Positions 1 to 10,862 of a DNA stretch of 16,798 nt are shown here, in pieces. The stretch comes from Thoreauomyces humboldtii (lineage: Eukaryota > Chytridiomycota > Chytridiomycetes > Spizellomycetales > Powellomycetaceae). The translations under genes and the position numbers were made by a program. The stretch lies in NCBI GenBank assembly GCA_027596035.1, contig JADGJA010000500.1:1-16798 (forward strand), read 5' to 3'. Numbering within the stretch: position 1 is the first letter of the stretch; each line of letters begins with the position of its first letter. The notes beneath the pieces are model-generated. The model had not been told where the DNA came from and did not search any database. It worked only from the letters and a program-made list of their open reading frames with translations.

Positions 1-129
1 GCGAGGGGGCAGGAGCGAGACAGAAGCCGCGCGTCGTGTGACTGTGCCAGCCAGCCACGTCGGTCAGATACCGGTGTACCATATGATGTACCTCTTTGTG
101 AAGACCAAGAGGGTGTTTGATCGGCCGTC

Positions 130-1085
130 ATGTCATCTTTGCTCGATCTCTCCGACGGCAAAGAAAGAGTCGCCATTCCTCTCTCGGGAGATGGTCCCCT
201 TCCCAAGTTCGAGGTTCGCCAGGAAAAAAGATATCGTCTACATGTATGCGTGCTCATTGAACGACCTATAGTACGTTGTGCACAATCTCTTTCCCGGTTC
301 CGACGATAAAGCTGCCCCTCTGTACGATGGTTGCGACTGCTCGGGAGTTTGCGATCTAGCTGTGGATAGCTGTGGGTGCGCCTGGGAGCATGGTATCGCA
401 TACAACAAAGGCCTTCTCCTCAATCCCGACATCCCTACCGCTATCTGGGAGTGCAACAATAACTGCCGATGCCCTGCCGCTTGCGGGAATCGGGTGGTTC
501 AGAAGGGGGTGACAGTCCCCCTCAGTGTGTTCATGTCAGAGAGAAAGTCCTGGGGATTACGCTGTTCCGTGGCCGTGCCCCGCGGAACCTTCGTCGTCGA
601 GTACGCCGGGGAGATAATAAGTAGCAGCGAGGCCTCGCGGCGTTGGAAGGAGCGAAGGCATGCAAAGATGGATAACTACATCATGTCCATCCGCGAGTGC
701 GCGTGAGTATGGCCCCCTGGTGGACTCCCTGGGACGATGATTGTTAATCCTCTGCGCATGCACCAGGGCCGGCGGCCGGGTATACAAAACAACCATTGAT
801 CCAACGCACATCGGGAATGTCGCAAGATTTATCAACCACTCGTGCGCTGGGAACCTGGCAATGGTTACGGTCCGAATTGAGTCAGTGGTGCCATCGGCAG
901 CTCTCTTCGCAGTTCGAGACATAGCTGCGGGAGAAGAGCTGACTTTTCATTATGGGGGCGTCGCTCGTGTTCAAAACGGAAGTGGGGGTGGTACGCTTGC
1001 GTCCGTCGAGGGTGGCGATCGGATCCCCTGCATGTGCGGCGAGCCCAGCTGTAAAGGGTATCTTCCTTTTGATTCTGCGCTTTGA
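130..1085 (+). CDS. SETMAR/SUV39-like histone-lysine N-methyltransferase (pre-SET, SET, post-SET only)
   Basis: Model join(130..213,272..702,767..1085), 277 aa, introns of 58 and 64 bp. It should transfer methyl groups from S-adenosylmethionine to a histone H3 lysine in the nucleus; the family mostly acts on H3K9, while human SETMAR has been linked to H3K36/H3K4, so the target is uncertain. Visible parts are an N-terminal DLSDGKERVAIPL stretch typical of SUV39/G9a enzymes, a nine-cysteine zinc pre-SET (C49, 51, 55, 62, 64, 89, 93, 95, 99), the SET cofactor motif WGLR (122-125), EYAGE (138-142), RFINHSC (192-198), catalytic-type Y234, and post-SET C260-x-C262-x4-C267. The C-terminal GYLPFDSAL is close to the SETMAR ending. 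No chromodomain, ankyrin or transposase part is present. The start at 130 is favoured because an in-frame stop lies at 118-120 and no AG acceptor lies between. The usual F-D-Y-G reads FHYG (232-235). Confidence 0.88.
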
Positions 1086-1388
1086 CTGGTCAATGCATCA
1101 AACCGACGCTCCCCTAGACCAGTGATCGGCACGCGGATTTGCATCTACCCTGTATGATGCATGCTGCCTACTCCTTCTCCAGTTCTGTGCATCCTCGCAC
1201 CAAGTGCTTTGGGAGTCGATTAACCTCCTTTTCCCTATTTGCAGCACGTGATTCCCTCCACCTTCATTGTTCTCGTTCACCGGTCAGACCTGGAAGAAGC
1301 AGACTGGATGTCATGATTCATCAGAGAGTCATCATAGGAATTTCCGAGGAACTTTCTCCCCTGCCAACTTTTTTGGATCTCCGAAACA
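1086..1388. other. Intergenic spacer between the SET gene and the carrier gene
   Basis: This 303-bp spacer separates two genes in the same orientation. I see no supported gene. It should hold the 3' end of the SET transcript and the promoter and 5' UTR of the carrier gene. A perfect CACGTG E-box lies at 1245-1250. Short ORFs here do not resemble any family I know. Confidence 0.6.
1245..1250. promoter_or_regulatory. CACGTG E-box-like site upstream of the carrier gene
   Basis: The palindromic CACGTG core of bHLH factors (Cbf1/Pho4 class in fungi) occurs 139 bp before the carrier start codon. It is only a six-base match, so function is a guess based on position. Confidence 0.25.
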
Positions 1389-2874
1389 ATGGCAGACAAC
1401 ACGATACAAGTACCAGGAACAAGATTCACCAGAGCCCCACCAGAAGGCCCAGGACCGAAACGAGAGATCGGTTGGGAAAGGTTAGCGAAAAGACTAATGC
1501 CTCACACTTCCCTCGGAATTAGACATTGATCTCTACAATGACTCCGGCCTATGCAGCTTGTCAAAACCAAGATTCTTCGGATGGGGAGCGGTATTGTTTA
1601 TGGGCGTCAGAGCCGTCACGTATCCTGTCTCCTTGGTCAAGACACGGCTTCAGGTTGCTGGGGAGCGCAAGTCCTTTCAGACGATGAAGACGCTTTCCGA
1701 CATTTTCCGCAAGGAGGGCCCCAGAGGTAAGAATCGGCCCCGTTAGTCTGTCAATGTAGATCACATCTAAATGTCATTATGCCAGCGTTATACCAAGGAT
1801 TTACGGTCACTGCATTGGGGGCACTTCCGGGTCAGATTTTATACTTATCGAGCATGGAGTTCACGAAAGAGCGGGTCGGCCGGATCCTTCGAAACCTTCA
1901 CTTTGATGAGAACCAGACTGCTCTTGTCAGCGGGCTCATGGGGGGTGCCGTAGCATCGACGAGTACACAACTCGTTGTTGTGCCTGTGGACATTGTCGCA
2001 CAAAGACTCATGATTCAACAACGACAAGCACCAAAGCTTTTATCTGCTGCTCCAACGATACCATTAGAAGTGCCCGCTCCGCCACCACCAGAACCACAGT
2101 TCACAACTGCGCGGAGTGAGCGATCGGCTGATCTTTTGGCTTCAGGTCATGACTTTCTATCGCTAACTTTCTGGTCCAGCCCTCATTCCCCACATTTTTC
2201 AAACTGAGGGCGTTCGAGGATTTTACCGTGGCTTCTTTCTATCACTCGCTACCTACGCTCCGAGGTACGATGTACTCCTTTTTGATCTCAAGGTTTCAAA
2301 CGCCGACATCTTGTCTCTTTTTAGCTCCGCAGTATGGTGGGGCACGCAATCCCTTGTAAAACGCATGCTGGAAAACGCATTTTACCCTCAGGAGCACGTG
2401 CTCCCGGGCGACCTAGACACCGAACCGAACTCCCATCTTGGTCTTGCGGCAGTGAGCGGGGGCGCTGCCGGGCTCGTTGCGGCGTGTATAACGAATCCCA
2501 TGGTGAGGGAAAACATATGTCATCGCTTCAGGTCATGACTTTCTATCGCTAACTTTCTGGTCCTTCAGGACGTAATTAAAACTCGGATACAGACGCGAGA
2601 GGTGGTAGGTCGAATATCGGAGTTCAGACTGTTCACAAATACTTTTGCGACACTGTTACGGGAGGAGGGTTATCGAGGACTGACGCGGGGAGGAGGCGCT
2701 CGGATGGCGTCCATGGCATTAACCTCGGTATGGCGGGTTCTCCTTGACCATTCACCAGGGTACCGCTAATCATGGCCGATTTTCTTCTCTCAGGTCCTCA
2801 TGATCACGACCTATGAAACCGTAAAAAAGCTTAGTTACAGACCATTAGAAGATCTCCAGACATTTAATCTATAG
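1389..2874 (+). CDS. SLC25A44: SLC25A44-like mitochondrial carrier protein
   Basis: Model join(1389..1480,1557..1726,1786..2115,2180..2264,2325..2502,2569..2727,2794..2874), 364 aa; introns of 76, 59, 64, 60, 66 and 66 bp. It is an inner-membrane solute carrier; the best family match is SLC25A44, reported in mammals to import branched-chain amino acids into mitochondria. The three carrier repeats show PVSLVKTR (54-61), PVDIVAQR (154-161) and PMDVIKTR (284-291). The first lacks the acidic residue and the second has Q instead of K/R, the same departures as in human SLC25A44 (PFTLIR, PIDVVSQ, PMDVIR). IGWESL before the first helix and AVWWG (228-232) also match. A proline-rich insertion (about 167-197, with PAPPPPEP) extends the second matrix loop. 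Introns 3 and 5 share an exact 39-bp block. Substrate is inferred from family only. Confidence 0.9.
2139..2177 (+). repeat. 39-bp intron repeat, copy 1 (carrier intron 3)
   Basis: This block runs from GCTTCAGGTCATG to TTTCTGGTCC inside intron 3 (2116-2179) and is identical over all 39 bases to 2525-2563. It contains the likely branch site CGCTAAC and ends two bases before the acceptor AG. Flanking intron sequence is unrelated apart from the GTGAG donor. Confidence 0.95.
2525..2563 (+). repeat. 39-bp intron repeat, copy 2 (carrier intron 5)
   Basis: Exact second copy of the 39-bp block, inside intron 5 (2503-2568). It is followed by TTCAG rather than AG. Introns 3 and 5 differ in phase (1 and 0) and sit at non-equivalent places in the carrier repeats, so exon duplication does not explain the identity. 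Confidence 0.95.
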
Positions 2875-3114
2875 ACCTAATTTACTTACAATTATTTTGA
2901 CGCTTGACAATTGTGATTGCGGGATGCAAGGGTCACCGTGGACGTCCTGTCGAAATATTCTTGTTCAGTCCTTCGGCCTTCAGCTCTTGCTCACTCGTTC
3001 GTCGTTTTTGCGTACAAGACTCAAACCCCGCGTTCGCCTTTTTCCATCTGCGTCCAGTGAACCCAAGCAAGGACAGTACCGGCGAACGATCACGGGGCAT
3101 ATTCTCTTCCAAGC
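2875..3114. other. Intergenic spacer upstream of the Kap123 gene
   Basis: This 240-bp AT-richer spacer lies between two same-strand genes and should carry the carrier 3' end and the Kap123 promoter. I see no convincing gene or site beyond short ORFs. Confidence 0.5.
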
Positions 3115-6100
3115 ATGAATGTATGTGATGATATAGTCTTTTCCGTGCGTCGTCTTCATTCCTCACGTTTCCAGCAACGATCGTCCAGGCCTTCTCCGCT
3201 GAGCTTGTCGAGCTCTTGAGGCAGGTCCAGGCAGGCGATACTGCTCGCCTTCAAGTGGTAGGCTTCTTTTTTGATGTCTATCGTTTGCTATTTGTCTGAA
3301 GTCCTCGCTATCTGTGGTAGGCCACTGCGACTCTGAGTTCTCGTTTCTACACGAATATCGATTGCATCCCAGCCTTGTTCGAGATATCCGCTCGCTTCCC
3401 AGAAGATGCCGTGAGTGACTCGCACCTTGAGAACTGAAAGGACGACGGAACTCTAAGACCTCTTGTCTTCATAGTTGAGACAGCTGGCTGCCGTGGAACT
3501 TCGCAAACAGGTCAAGAAGCAGGGCGGAACCTGGTGGGAGTCCGTGGATGCAAAGGTCCGCGCACAGATCAAAACAACCATACTGGAGGTCATCATTGCG
3601 GAAACCAGCAAGCCGGTCCGACACTCCTTGGCCCGCGTTGTTTCGGAGATTGCCAAAATCGACATTCCAAAGGATCTGTGGAACGAATTGATTTCGTTCC
3701 TTTACACATGCTGTCAAAGTCCAGCTGCAGGGCATCGCGAAGTCGGCGTCTACGTTCTGGACACGTTGTTTGAAGTGATCGCGGACACCTTTATAGACAA
3801 GCTGATGCAGCTCATGGACCTATTTGCGACAACTCTTGTTGACCCGGAAAGCCTTCAAGTCAGGGTTACCACCATGATGGTTCTGGGAAAGATGGGAGAC
3901 TACATTGATGAGAAGGCTGCGGGTGAAATCAAAGCTTACAGAGCCCTGCTTCCTGGCATGGTTGCCGTACTTCAACAATGCGTTGCCAACGGAGACGATA
4001 ACGAAGCTGTTCAAGGAATCGACGTATTTAACAACCTACTGGTCCTGGAAACCCCACTCATCTCCAAGCACATGCCACAGCTCGTGGAGTTTTTTGTTGG
4101 ACTTTCTGCGAATAAGGATGCGGCTAGCAGTGTGCGTGTGGCAGCCCTGTCTTTCCTTATGTGGACGACCGTATACCAAAAGAATCATATCATGAAACTC
4201 AAACTCGTGTCTCCGATCATTTCCAACATCTTCCCGATTATTGCGGAAGAGGAACAGGAGGATGATGAGGATGACTCGCCAAGTCGTATGGCGAGGCAAG
4301 TCATCAACTCTCTCTCCACGAATCTGCCTCCTCCTCAGGTCTTTCCGGATTGTATGCAGCTCATCGTCGCGTACCTGCAAAGCGCGGATCGCAACTCGCG
4401 AAAGGCTGCCATGCTCGCCCTCGGGATGCTGGTAGACGGTTGCTCGGAAGATATGCGCAACCGCATCAACGAGATTCTTCCCCTCTTGTTCAGCGGGCTG
4501 CAAGATTCGGATGAGCTCGTTCGTCGCGCCGCCTGTCTAGCCCTCAGCTCCATTGCAGAAGATCTCGCAGACGAGATCGGAGAGCATCATGCCACCTTGC
4601 TACCTGTAATCGTCAATCTTATGAACGATGCCAGCGAAAAGACCCAGCAAGCGTCCTGTAACGCTTTGGACGCTATTCTTGAAGGCCTCGGCGACGAAAT
4701 CCTGCAATACCTCTCTGCGCTCATGGAAAAGCTTATCTTCTTGCTGGATAATGCCTCGCAGAAAGTGAAGGGCGTGACCATCGCCTGCATTGGCTCCGCG
4801 GCCCACTCTTCTGGCGATGCGTTCATGCCGTACTTTGCGGAGATCATGCCGAGACTTTTGTACTGCATGGGTTTGCCGCAGAAGGAAACTATGGATCTGC
4901 GAGGGCTGGCCACCGACACCATCAGTGCTGTAGCAGAAGCTGTCGGGAAGGACGTTTTTCGGCCTCACTTGAACGAGACCATGACTTTGGCTGTTCACGG
5001 TCTCGAACTTGACGATTCTCGCCTGCGAGAGTGTAGTTATATCTTCTTTGCTGTCATGGCACGGGTGTTTGAAGATGAATTTGCACCATACCTTGCCGTC
5101 ATAGTCCCACAACTGCTCAAGTCCTGCAATGAGCCAGAGGCTGATCCCACCGAATGGCTTGAAGAGGACAACGAGGAGGAAGGTGACATCTCCATCGACT
5201 CCGAAGAGGGCGACGACGACCATCATGCCGGATACAGCACTTCTTCTGCCGTTGCAGAGGAGAAGGAATCTGCGGTCGATGCTCTTGGCCAAATCTGCTC
5301 CGCCTCGAAAGCAGCATTTATGCCCTATGCCGAGGACAGCGTTGCAGTGTTCATCAAACTGCTGCAACATCATCATGAAGGCGTTCGGAAATCCGCAGTT
5401 ACATCGCTGTTTGCATTCCTGCTTGCAATTTACAAGATGTCGAATCCACTCAAGTGGTTGCCTGGCATCCCACTTAAGGTTCCCGTGCACGAGCAAGTGT
5501 CCGGCCTCGCCAAACTCTCCATGGATGCTTTGATGCTTCTTTTGGCTCAAGAAGATTACACGTAGGTCAAAAATCTCACTTCCTCATGCGTGGTCCCCTA
5601 TTGACTATCCCTCCGCGGTCTTAGGAGTGTCGTGGCTCAAACTTTCAGTGAGTTTACTGATGCGCTCAACGAGATCGGCCCCGCAACTCTTGCAGACAAG
5701 CAGCAAGCATTGGCGGAAACCGTCTTGCTGGTTTTGCAAAAGGAGCACTCGTGTCAAATCCAGGACGAGCTCGACGACGACGAGATGGCTAGCTCGCCCC
5801 ATGGACGGAACGGACGAACAGAAGAGGACGATGAGGAGCAAGCAGAGTACGATGCCATTCTCATCAGCAACGCAGCAGACCTTGTCGGCGCCTTGGCCAA
5901 CGCACTCGGCCCCGGATTTGCAGTCTACTTTCACCAGTTCCTGCCCCTCATCAAGAAGTACTACAAGGAGTCACGACCGGTTTCAGATCGCAGCATGGCC
6001 ATCGGAGTTATCGCGGAATGTGCATTTGGACTTAAAAATGGAGTGACACCCTTCACGAACGATATGCTGGCAATCAGCATCCGAGCCCTTGCCGATGAAG

Positions 6101-6753
6101 AGGAAGAGGTCCGCAGCAACGCCGCGTACGCTGTTGGCGTGTTGATAGAAAATAGCGACACTGACTTGAGCAGGTTTGTGCTCAATCGTTTCGTTCAATA
6201 CCGCTAGGTTGACATGCTAACCATGTGGAATCGCAATGCAGGCATTACGTGCAAGTACTGCAACAACTCCGCCCAATGTTCCGTGCTTCGCCCGGCACCA
6301 ATACAGCCGATAACGCATCGGGCGCTGTCTGCAGGATGATTCTCAAAAACCCCACCCTCATTCCCCTGGACCAGGTCCTACCCGTCGTCCTCGATCACCT
6401 CCCTATAAAACGCGACTTTGAGGAGAACGAGCCTGTCTACCGATGCCTTCTCCAACTTATTCGCGCAAACAATCCGTTGGTAGGAAGCCTGAAAGCTCAC
6501 TCTGAGACACAGGTTCTCTTCTCACAATCTCACACTGCTGCCGATTCCACAGTTATTGCAAAGCATGTCTCGGATGCTAAACATCTTTGCTCAAGTTCTT
6601 AGTCCACCGGAAAACCAGCTCAAGGACAAGACTCGCGCTGATATCCTCGAGCTACTTGCCACCCTCAACACACATCATGCGGACACGTTCCAGACCATGG
6701 TAGCGGGCATGGAGCCACAGTACGCAGCTGTTCTGCAACACCTACTGCAATAG
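3115..6753 (+). CDS. KAP123: Importin-4 / Kap123 family karyopherin beta
   Basis: Model join(3115..3120,3189..3257,3321..3410,3475..5561,5625..6173,6242..6479,6553..6753), 1079 aa, against about 1113 in yeast Kap123 and 1081 in human IPO4. It carries cargo such as ribosomal proteins and histones H3/H4 into the nucleus, binding RanGTP and FG nucleoporins. The protein is HEAT repeats throughout. Family landmarks are RFYTN then RQLAAVELRKQV near the N-terminus (Kap123 has QFYTQ and KQLAGVEARKLV), NALDAILEGLGDEI mid-protein, EVRSNAAYAVGVL (Kap123 EVRGNAAYGVGLL) and a terminal NTHHADTF segment. Acidic loops lie at about 312-322, 614-637 and 797-826. Introns are 68, 63, 64, 63, 68 and 73 bp. The first coding exon is only ATGAAT; it joins in phase to GCCTTCTCC and gives an N-terminus like that of Kap123, but this start is the least certain part. 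Confidence 0.93.
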
Positions 6754-6889
6754 ACCCCAGTGTGCCTGCACCCCCCTCCCTAGTTCTGTAGCTTCGCACC
6801 AAGATTAGAAGACTTCATCAGTTAGGCAATGATAAGCTCTGCCGCCATCTAGAAGCCGCATCAGTTCTCTATATAAAACTGCAAAAATA
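6754..6889. terminator. Convergent 3' spacer between Kap123 and the permease gene
   Basis: Only 136 bp separate the stop codon at 6751-6753 (+) from the stop at 6890-6892 (-). Both transcripts must end here or overlap. It includes an AT-rich TATATAAAA tract near 6870-6878 that could serve 3'-end formation. No specific poly(A) motif is clear. Confidence 0.4.
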
Positions 6890-9800
6890 TCACTCTCGTA
6901 GAATTGCAACAATCTTCTTCTTCCCAACGAGTCCGTACACCGGCCCGCTCGTGGAGATCAGCGAAGAGATGACAGAAGTGCACAGCGCAACGGCCGAAAG
7001 ATCCCAGGGGAAAGGGAATCCGACGGGCGTCTGGGTCATCACTGCTCTCTGAGCTGCCATCGACCATCCGATCGCCGCACCGATCAGAGACTACAAATGC
7101 GAAGCAGAGGAAGGAGAACGTCAATCGTGGCTTTCGGGCACGCCAGTCCATTAAGGAAACGTGAAACAAGTAGCTCACCCCAAGCAATCCAGCAGCCGAC
7201 GTCAACACGAACGCCTCGTACGTGTAGATACGAAAGATGCCCCACTTTGTGACCCCCAACGCTCTCAGAACGCCCAGCTCCTTCCCCTGCTCGGTGATGT
7301 TGGTGTACATGCAACCGTTGAGACTGAACAGCGTGATGAGCATGACCAGCACGGTGGCCAGGTTGAAGATTGTGCTGAGGAGCTTCCTGGACGACTCGAT
7401 CGAGTCCAGCTCCTCGTCGAGACTGTCGAGGGACGCGCTCGTGCCCGTTATCACGTCGTTCAGAGTCGACACCAAGGTGGCCAGACGAGCCGCGTAGTCC
7501 GGGACGGAGGTGTCGAGGGCGATGCGGTAGCATTGGATGGGGATCTTGTCGGCCGTGTCGAGGCGACCGTTGTGGAGGTCGAGGTAGGTCGGGAAGGAGA
7601 CCAAGGCAGCTGTTCGACTCGAGGTTGGGAATTTCGTCATCCTCGTGTATGGAGCTGAGGAAATGAAGGCAGCGGGGCTCAGCACCTTGTTCTGGGTGAC
7701 GGTCCCACTTCCGACCGCGAGAGTGGTCTGGTAGAGGAACGTGTCGGAGAAGTTCGAGTGACCGTTCGTCTGGGTTATTGCGAGGGTCTGTCGAAGGATG
7801 GTGCTGATGGCTGCTGAGGAGCTTGCCTGGTAAGCGTACAGCTGTTCCGAGACGGACAGACCAGAGGTCCAGTCTGCTGTGTTGCTCTCGGCGAGGATGT
7901 AGACATCCGAGGCAGGGAGAGGAATATTGAACCAGTTCGGGGACACAGCGTAAACGGCGATCTTGTAGTCGACGATCCTACCCATGTTTGCCACCTGGGT
8001 AGCCTCAACCACATCATCCGAAGATAGTATAGATGCTGAGCTGAAAGCCCAGTCCACCACGAAGGGCTGAGTGTTGATCAAGGTTTCTTCGATTACTGAT
8101 ATGGTGGCGGCTGGAATGCCGTAGCCGTCGGAAGCGTCTGTATCTGTGATCTGGATTTGGGCCCCGAGGCTCTGCATCTTGCTGTAAAGTTGGGATAATA
8201 ACAATCAGCCGAGCTTCGCAACAACGAGGACAGCCACACACGAACCTGAACTCTAATCCGTTGAGTTCAACGCTCAAGTTCACAGACAGAAAGATGATGA
8301 ACGCCATGGAAAAGGCAAACATGGTTGCAGTCTTTCGGTTCCGCATTCGATGCGCCACGAGATTCTGCGCGACGAGGGAGTGGATTGCCGCATTCTCAAA
8401 GAACACAAACATCAACATTGCCGTCAAAAGGACCTTTTCGACGATAGGTTGCACATTGAAGCTCAGCATGACCATGCCCAGCAGCATACCCAGCAGCAAC
8501 GCCATAAAGATGTCGAACAGCAGCGCCAGGTTGTTCTCGACCAGTGCCTTCGGGACGAGGTAGTAGATGGAAAAGGTGATGCCAGCCAGGATGGCACCGG
8601 TGAGAGCAACTGGAAAGATGGACGACAGCGATCCGGGTCCGCTTCGTTCGATCGTGACCATCACGGGCTTGACCTTGCTGTGTCGCTTATCCAAAGAGTC
8701 TCGCAAGTTCCCGGACAGGGCCTGTCGAATGGGGAGGATGGCGGCGATGGCTGGAACGAGAATACCCAGCACGGTTGCTACGGCAACAGACTTCGACGTC
8801 AATCGAGCCGAGACTTCAATGTTGGCGATGTTTTGTATGAAGCGCTTTCCGGGAATAAAGGCGACCTGCGCTAGAACAAGGCCAATGGCCCAGGCAGGTA
8901 TCGAGTATGTCGCTGCTTGAATCTTTCAAAACGCAAGAACCGCATGTCAGGTTTACAGGCAAGAGAATACTCGAATTGTACTGCTGCGAACCATACCAAT
9001 ATCATGTGCACCGTGCCAGCTCGGGTTTGCCCGATCATGCGAAGGATCCCCAGCTCAAAGGTTTTCGTTTCCACGGAAACCATCAAAAGGTTATATATGA
9101 GAAAACACGAAAGACCAACAAAGAGCGCAACGACGATCGAGGTGATCAATGAGAGAAACTGCGAAAATGTGCTCACGGAGCTGAGCGCTGTTAAAGTATC
9201 GGGACTAGCATCGACCAGATTGAAGCCGAGACGAAACCGGATGTCGGAGGCCCAACTCAGCACACGGGTGGCGACCGTGCCATAGTTCGAATCCTGATAA
9301 CAGTTTGTTCGAGGCTTGTCGCAAGCGAACACAATCTGTCCAGCAAGTCCGTACTGGACATGGTTCCGAGACGCCTCGATGACGGCTTGGTGATAACTGG
9401 CCGGGTAGATTGGATGCAGGAACGGTGCGATGGACTCCAGGATGGTCCCGTATTCGAGCACGCCGTTGAATCCGGTTCGGGCCCAGCCCGGAAACTTGTT
9501 GGTGCCGTCATCCTGGTAGATGGCGCTGATAGTCATGAGTGCGTTGACGTATCTCACGTCACTGATTGAGCCTGGATCTGGAATGCTGCTCGCTTTGATA
9601 GAAGCGAACACACTACCAAACATCTGCGTGTCGTAGCTCATGATCACGGAATCTCCCACTCCGAGTCCCAGGTTCTTGGCGGAAGCAGTCCCAAGGTAAA
9701 CCGAGCCGATGGGAACAGGAGGCAGCGTCCACTCCCTCCCGATCCCGTACTCCTTTTCCAGATTTGTATCGATGAGCCAGGAATACACTTGCGTGGACTT

Positions 9801-10862
9801 GCTGCATATGAGTCCGATGCATGAGTCAGGGTTCGCGCTGCATTGGGCACGAAGGGCTGCCTTGTTAGCCGCCGTTTGAGCATCGTCGGAGGCCACTACT
9901 GGTGGACCACTGTATGTAAACGCGTTGTTTTCTGGGTCATCCGGATTCCATCCTAGACAGTTCTTTGGAGCCAAGAACGATGTTGCCCAGTGGTTGACCC
10001 GCGGGGCATTGTAGGTGTACAGCACCTGGTCGGACAGCACCGACTGGGCCAATGTCCAATTGAGCTGATTGTAACCAGAGTAGTAGTCGGTGTAGACCGT
10101 GAGGTCCGTCTCTCCCGAGTTCTTCTCTGCCAGACTCAGGAAGATGACTGGCGTGATGGCCATGGTCGTCATGAGGACCGCCACGGCAAACACCACGAGG
10201 CATACGGAGCAACATCCGATGCAGAACTGAGATTTTTGTCGAGACGTTTCACGCATGGAATGCTTCCACATGTTGGCCGTGCTGGCGGCGCCTGCAACGA
10301 TCTTTCGAGACGGGCGTGGTCGACATGGAGATGGTTTCCCATCTTCACTGACAGTGGTGGAAGGTGTCTCCGGACAGATCCTGGTAACTGTGCTCTCGGC
10401 CGGCCCAGACGGCGCGTCCGCGGGTGGAGGGCGCACTGCCATCGTCTGATGGGCAAGGAGAGGGTGGACTTTCTGAGGGTGAAGGTGAGATCTCCCGATG
10501 AAAAGACGAAGCGTTCGCGAAAGAGACTGTCGAAGGCTGCTGGGCTGAAAGGTAGAATTGGTGATGGGCTCGCTTGCGGCCCGCCGTCCCTCACGGGAAC
10601 TTGCGAAAGAGTATGGCTGCTGATGAAACTCGGAAGCGCCTGGGATCCAGTGGTTCTCGTCAGATGATGTGGAACTTGGCGCGACCACAGCAGTGGTGTC
10701 GGTTTCCCGCGAGGGTGGAAGGGAGGGCAATGAGCCGCTGTCAGGGATGGAATCGGGTCTTGCAGGAAGGCAAGAAGGATGTTTAATGGTTCGAGAAAAG
10801 GAGGATTCGGCGTTATCGTCAATGGCGTTGTTATGTGGAAGGGCGTATGGGGCACTGGTCAT
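6890..10862 (-). CDS. FtsX-like (ABC3-type) permease domain protein, two FtsX modules
   Basis: Model complement(join(6890..7090,7179..8181,8246..8922,8997..10862)), 1248 aa; introns of 88, 64 and 74 bp, all in phase. Residues 1 to about 200 are a Ser/Pro-rich, probably disordered tail. TM1 (about 213-240) is followed by a large soluble domain and TM2 (about 571-597), ending in ETKTFELGILRMIG, the FtsX/MacB-type cytoplasmic loop. More membrane segments lie at about 625-645, 667-690, 723-745, 754-777, 783-802 and 820-842. A second soluble domain then leads to a membrane block from about 1111 with a second loop, EQGKELGVLRALGVTK, and terminal helices. This duplicated layout is that of LolCE/BceB-type permeases, which work with a separate ABC ATPase. 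No ATPase lies in this window. Substrate and membrane are unknown; the introns show it is a resident eukaryotic gene. Confidence 0.85.

Noticed and set aside
38..271. 77-aa plus-strand open frame at the left edge as an upstream exon of the SET gene
   Set aside because: Its frame does not carry the DLSDGKERV motif, and splicing at 213/272 joins the motif-bearing frame cleanly to the pre-SET cysteines.
4600..5550. 316-aa open frame on the minus strand within Kap123
   Set aside because: It is fully antisense to the long conserved HEAT-repeat exon and resembles no family; it is a shadow frame.
9285..9294. GTTCGAATCC, like a tRNA T-loop
   Set aside because: It lies inside the permease coding exon and no cloverleaf arms or acceptor stem surround it.
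9990..10855. Overlapping open frames on both strands at the 5' end of the permease gene
   Set aside because: They are alternative frames of the low-complexity N-terminal coding region; the permease frame continues into clear membrane segments.
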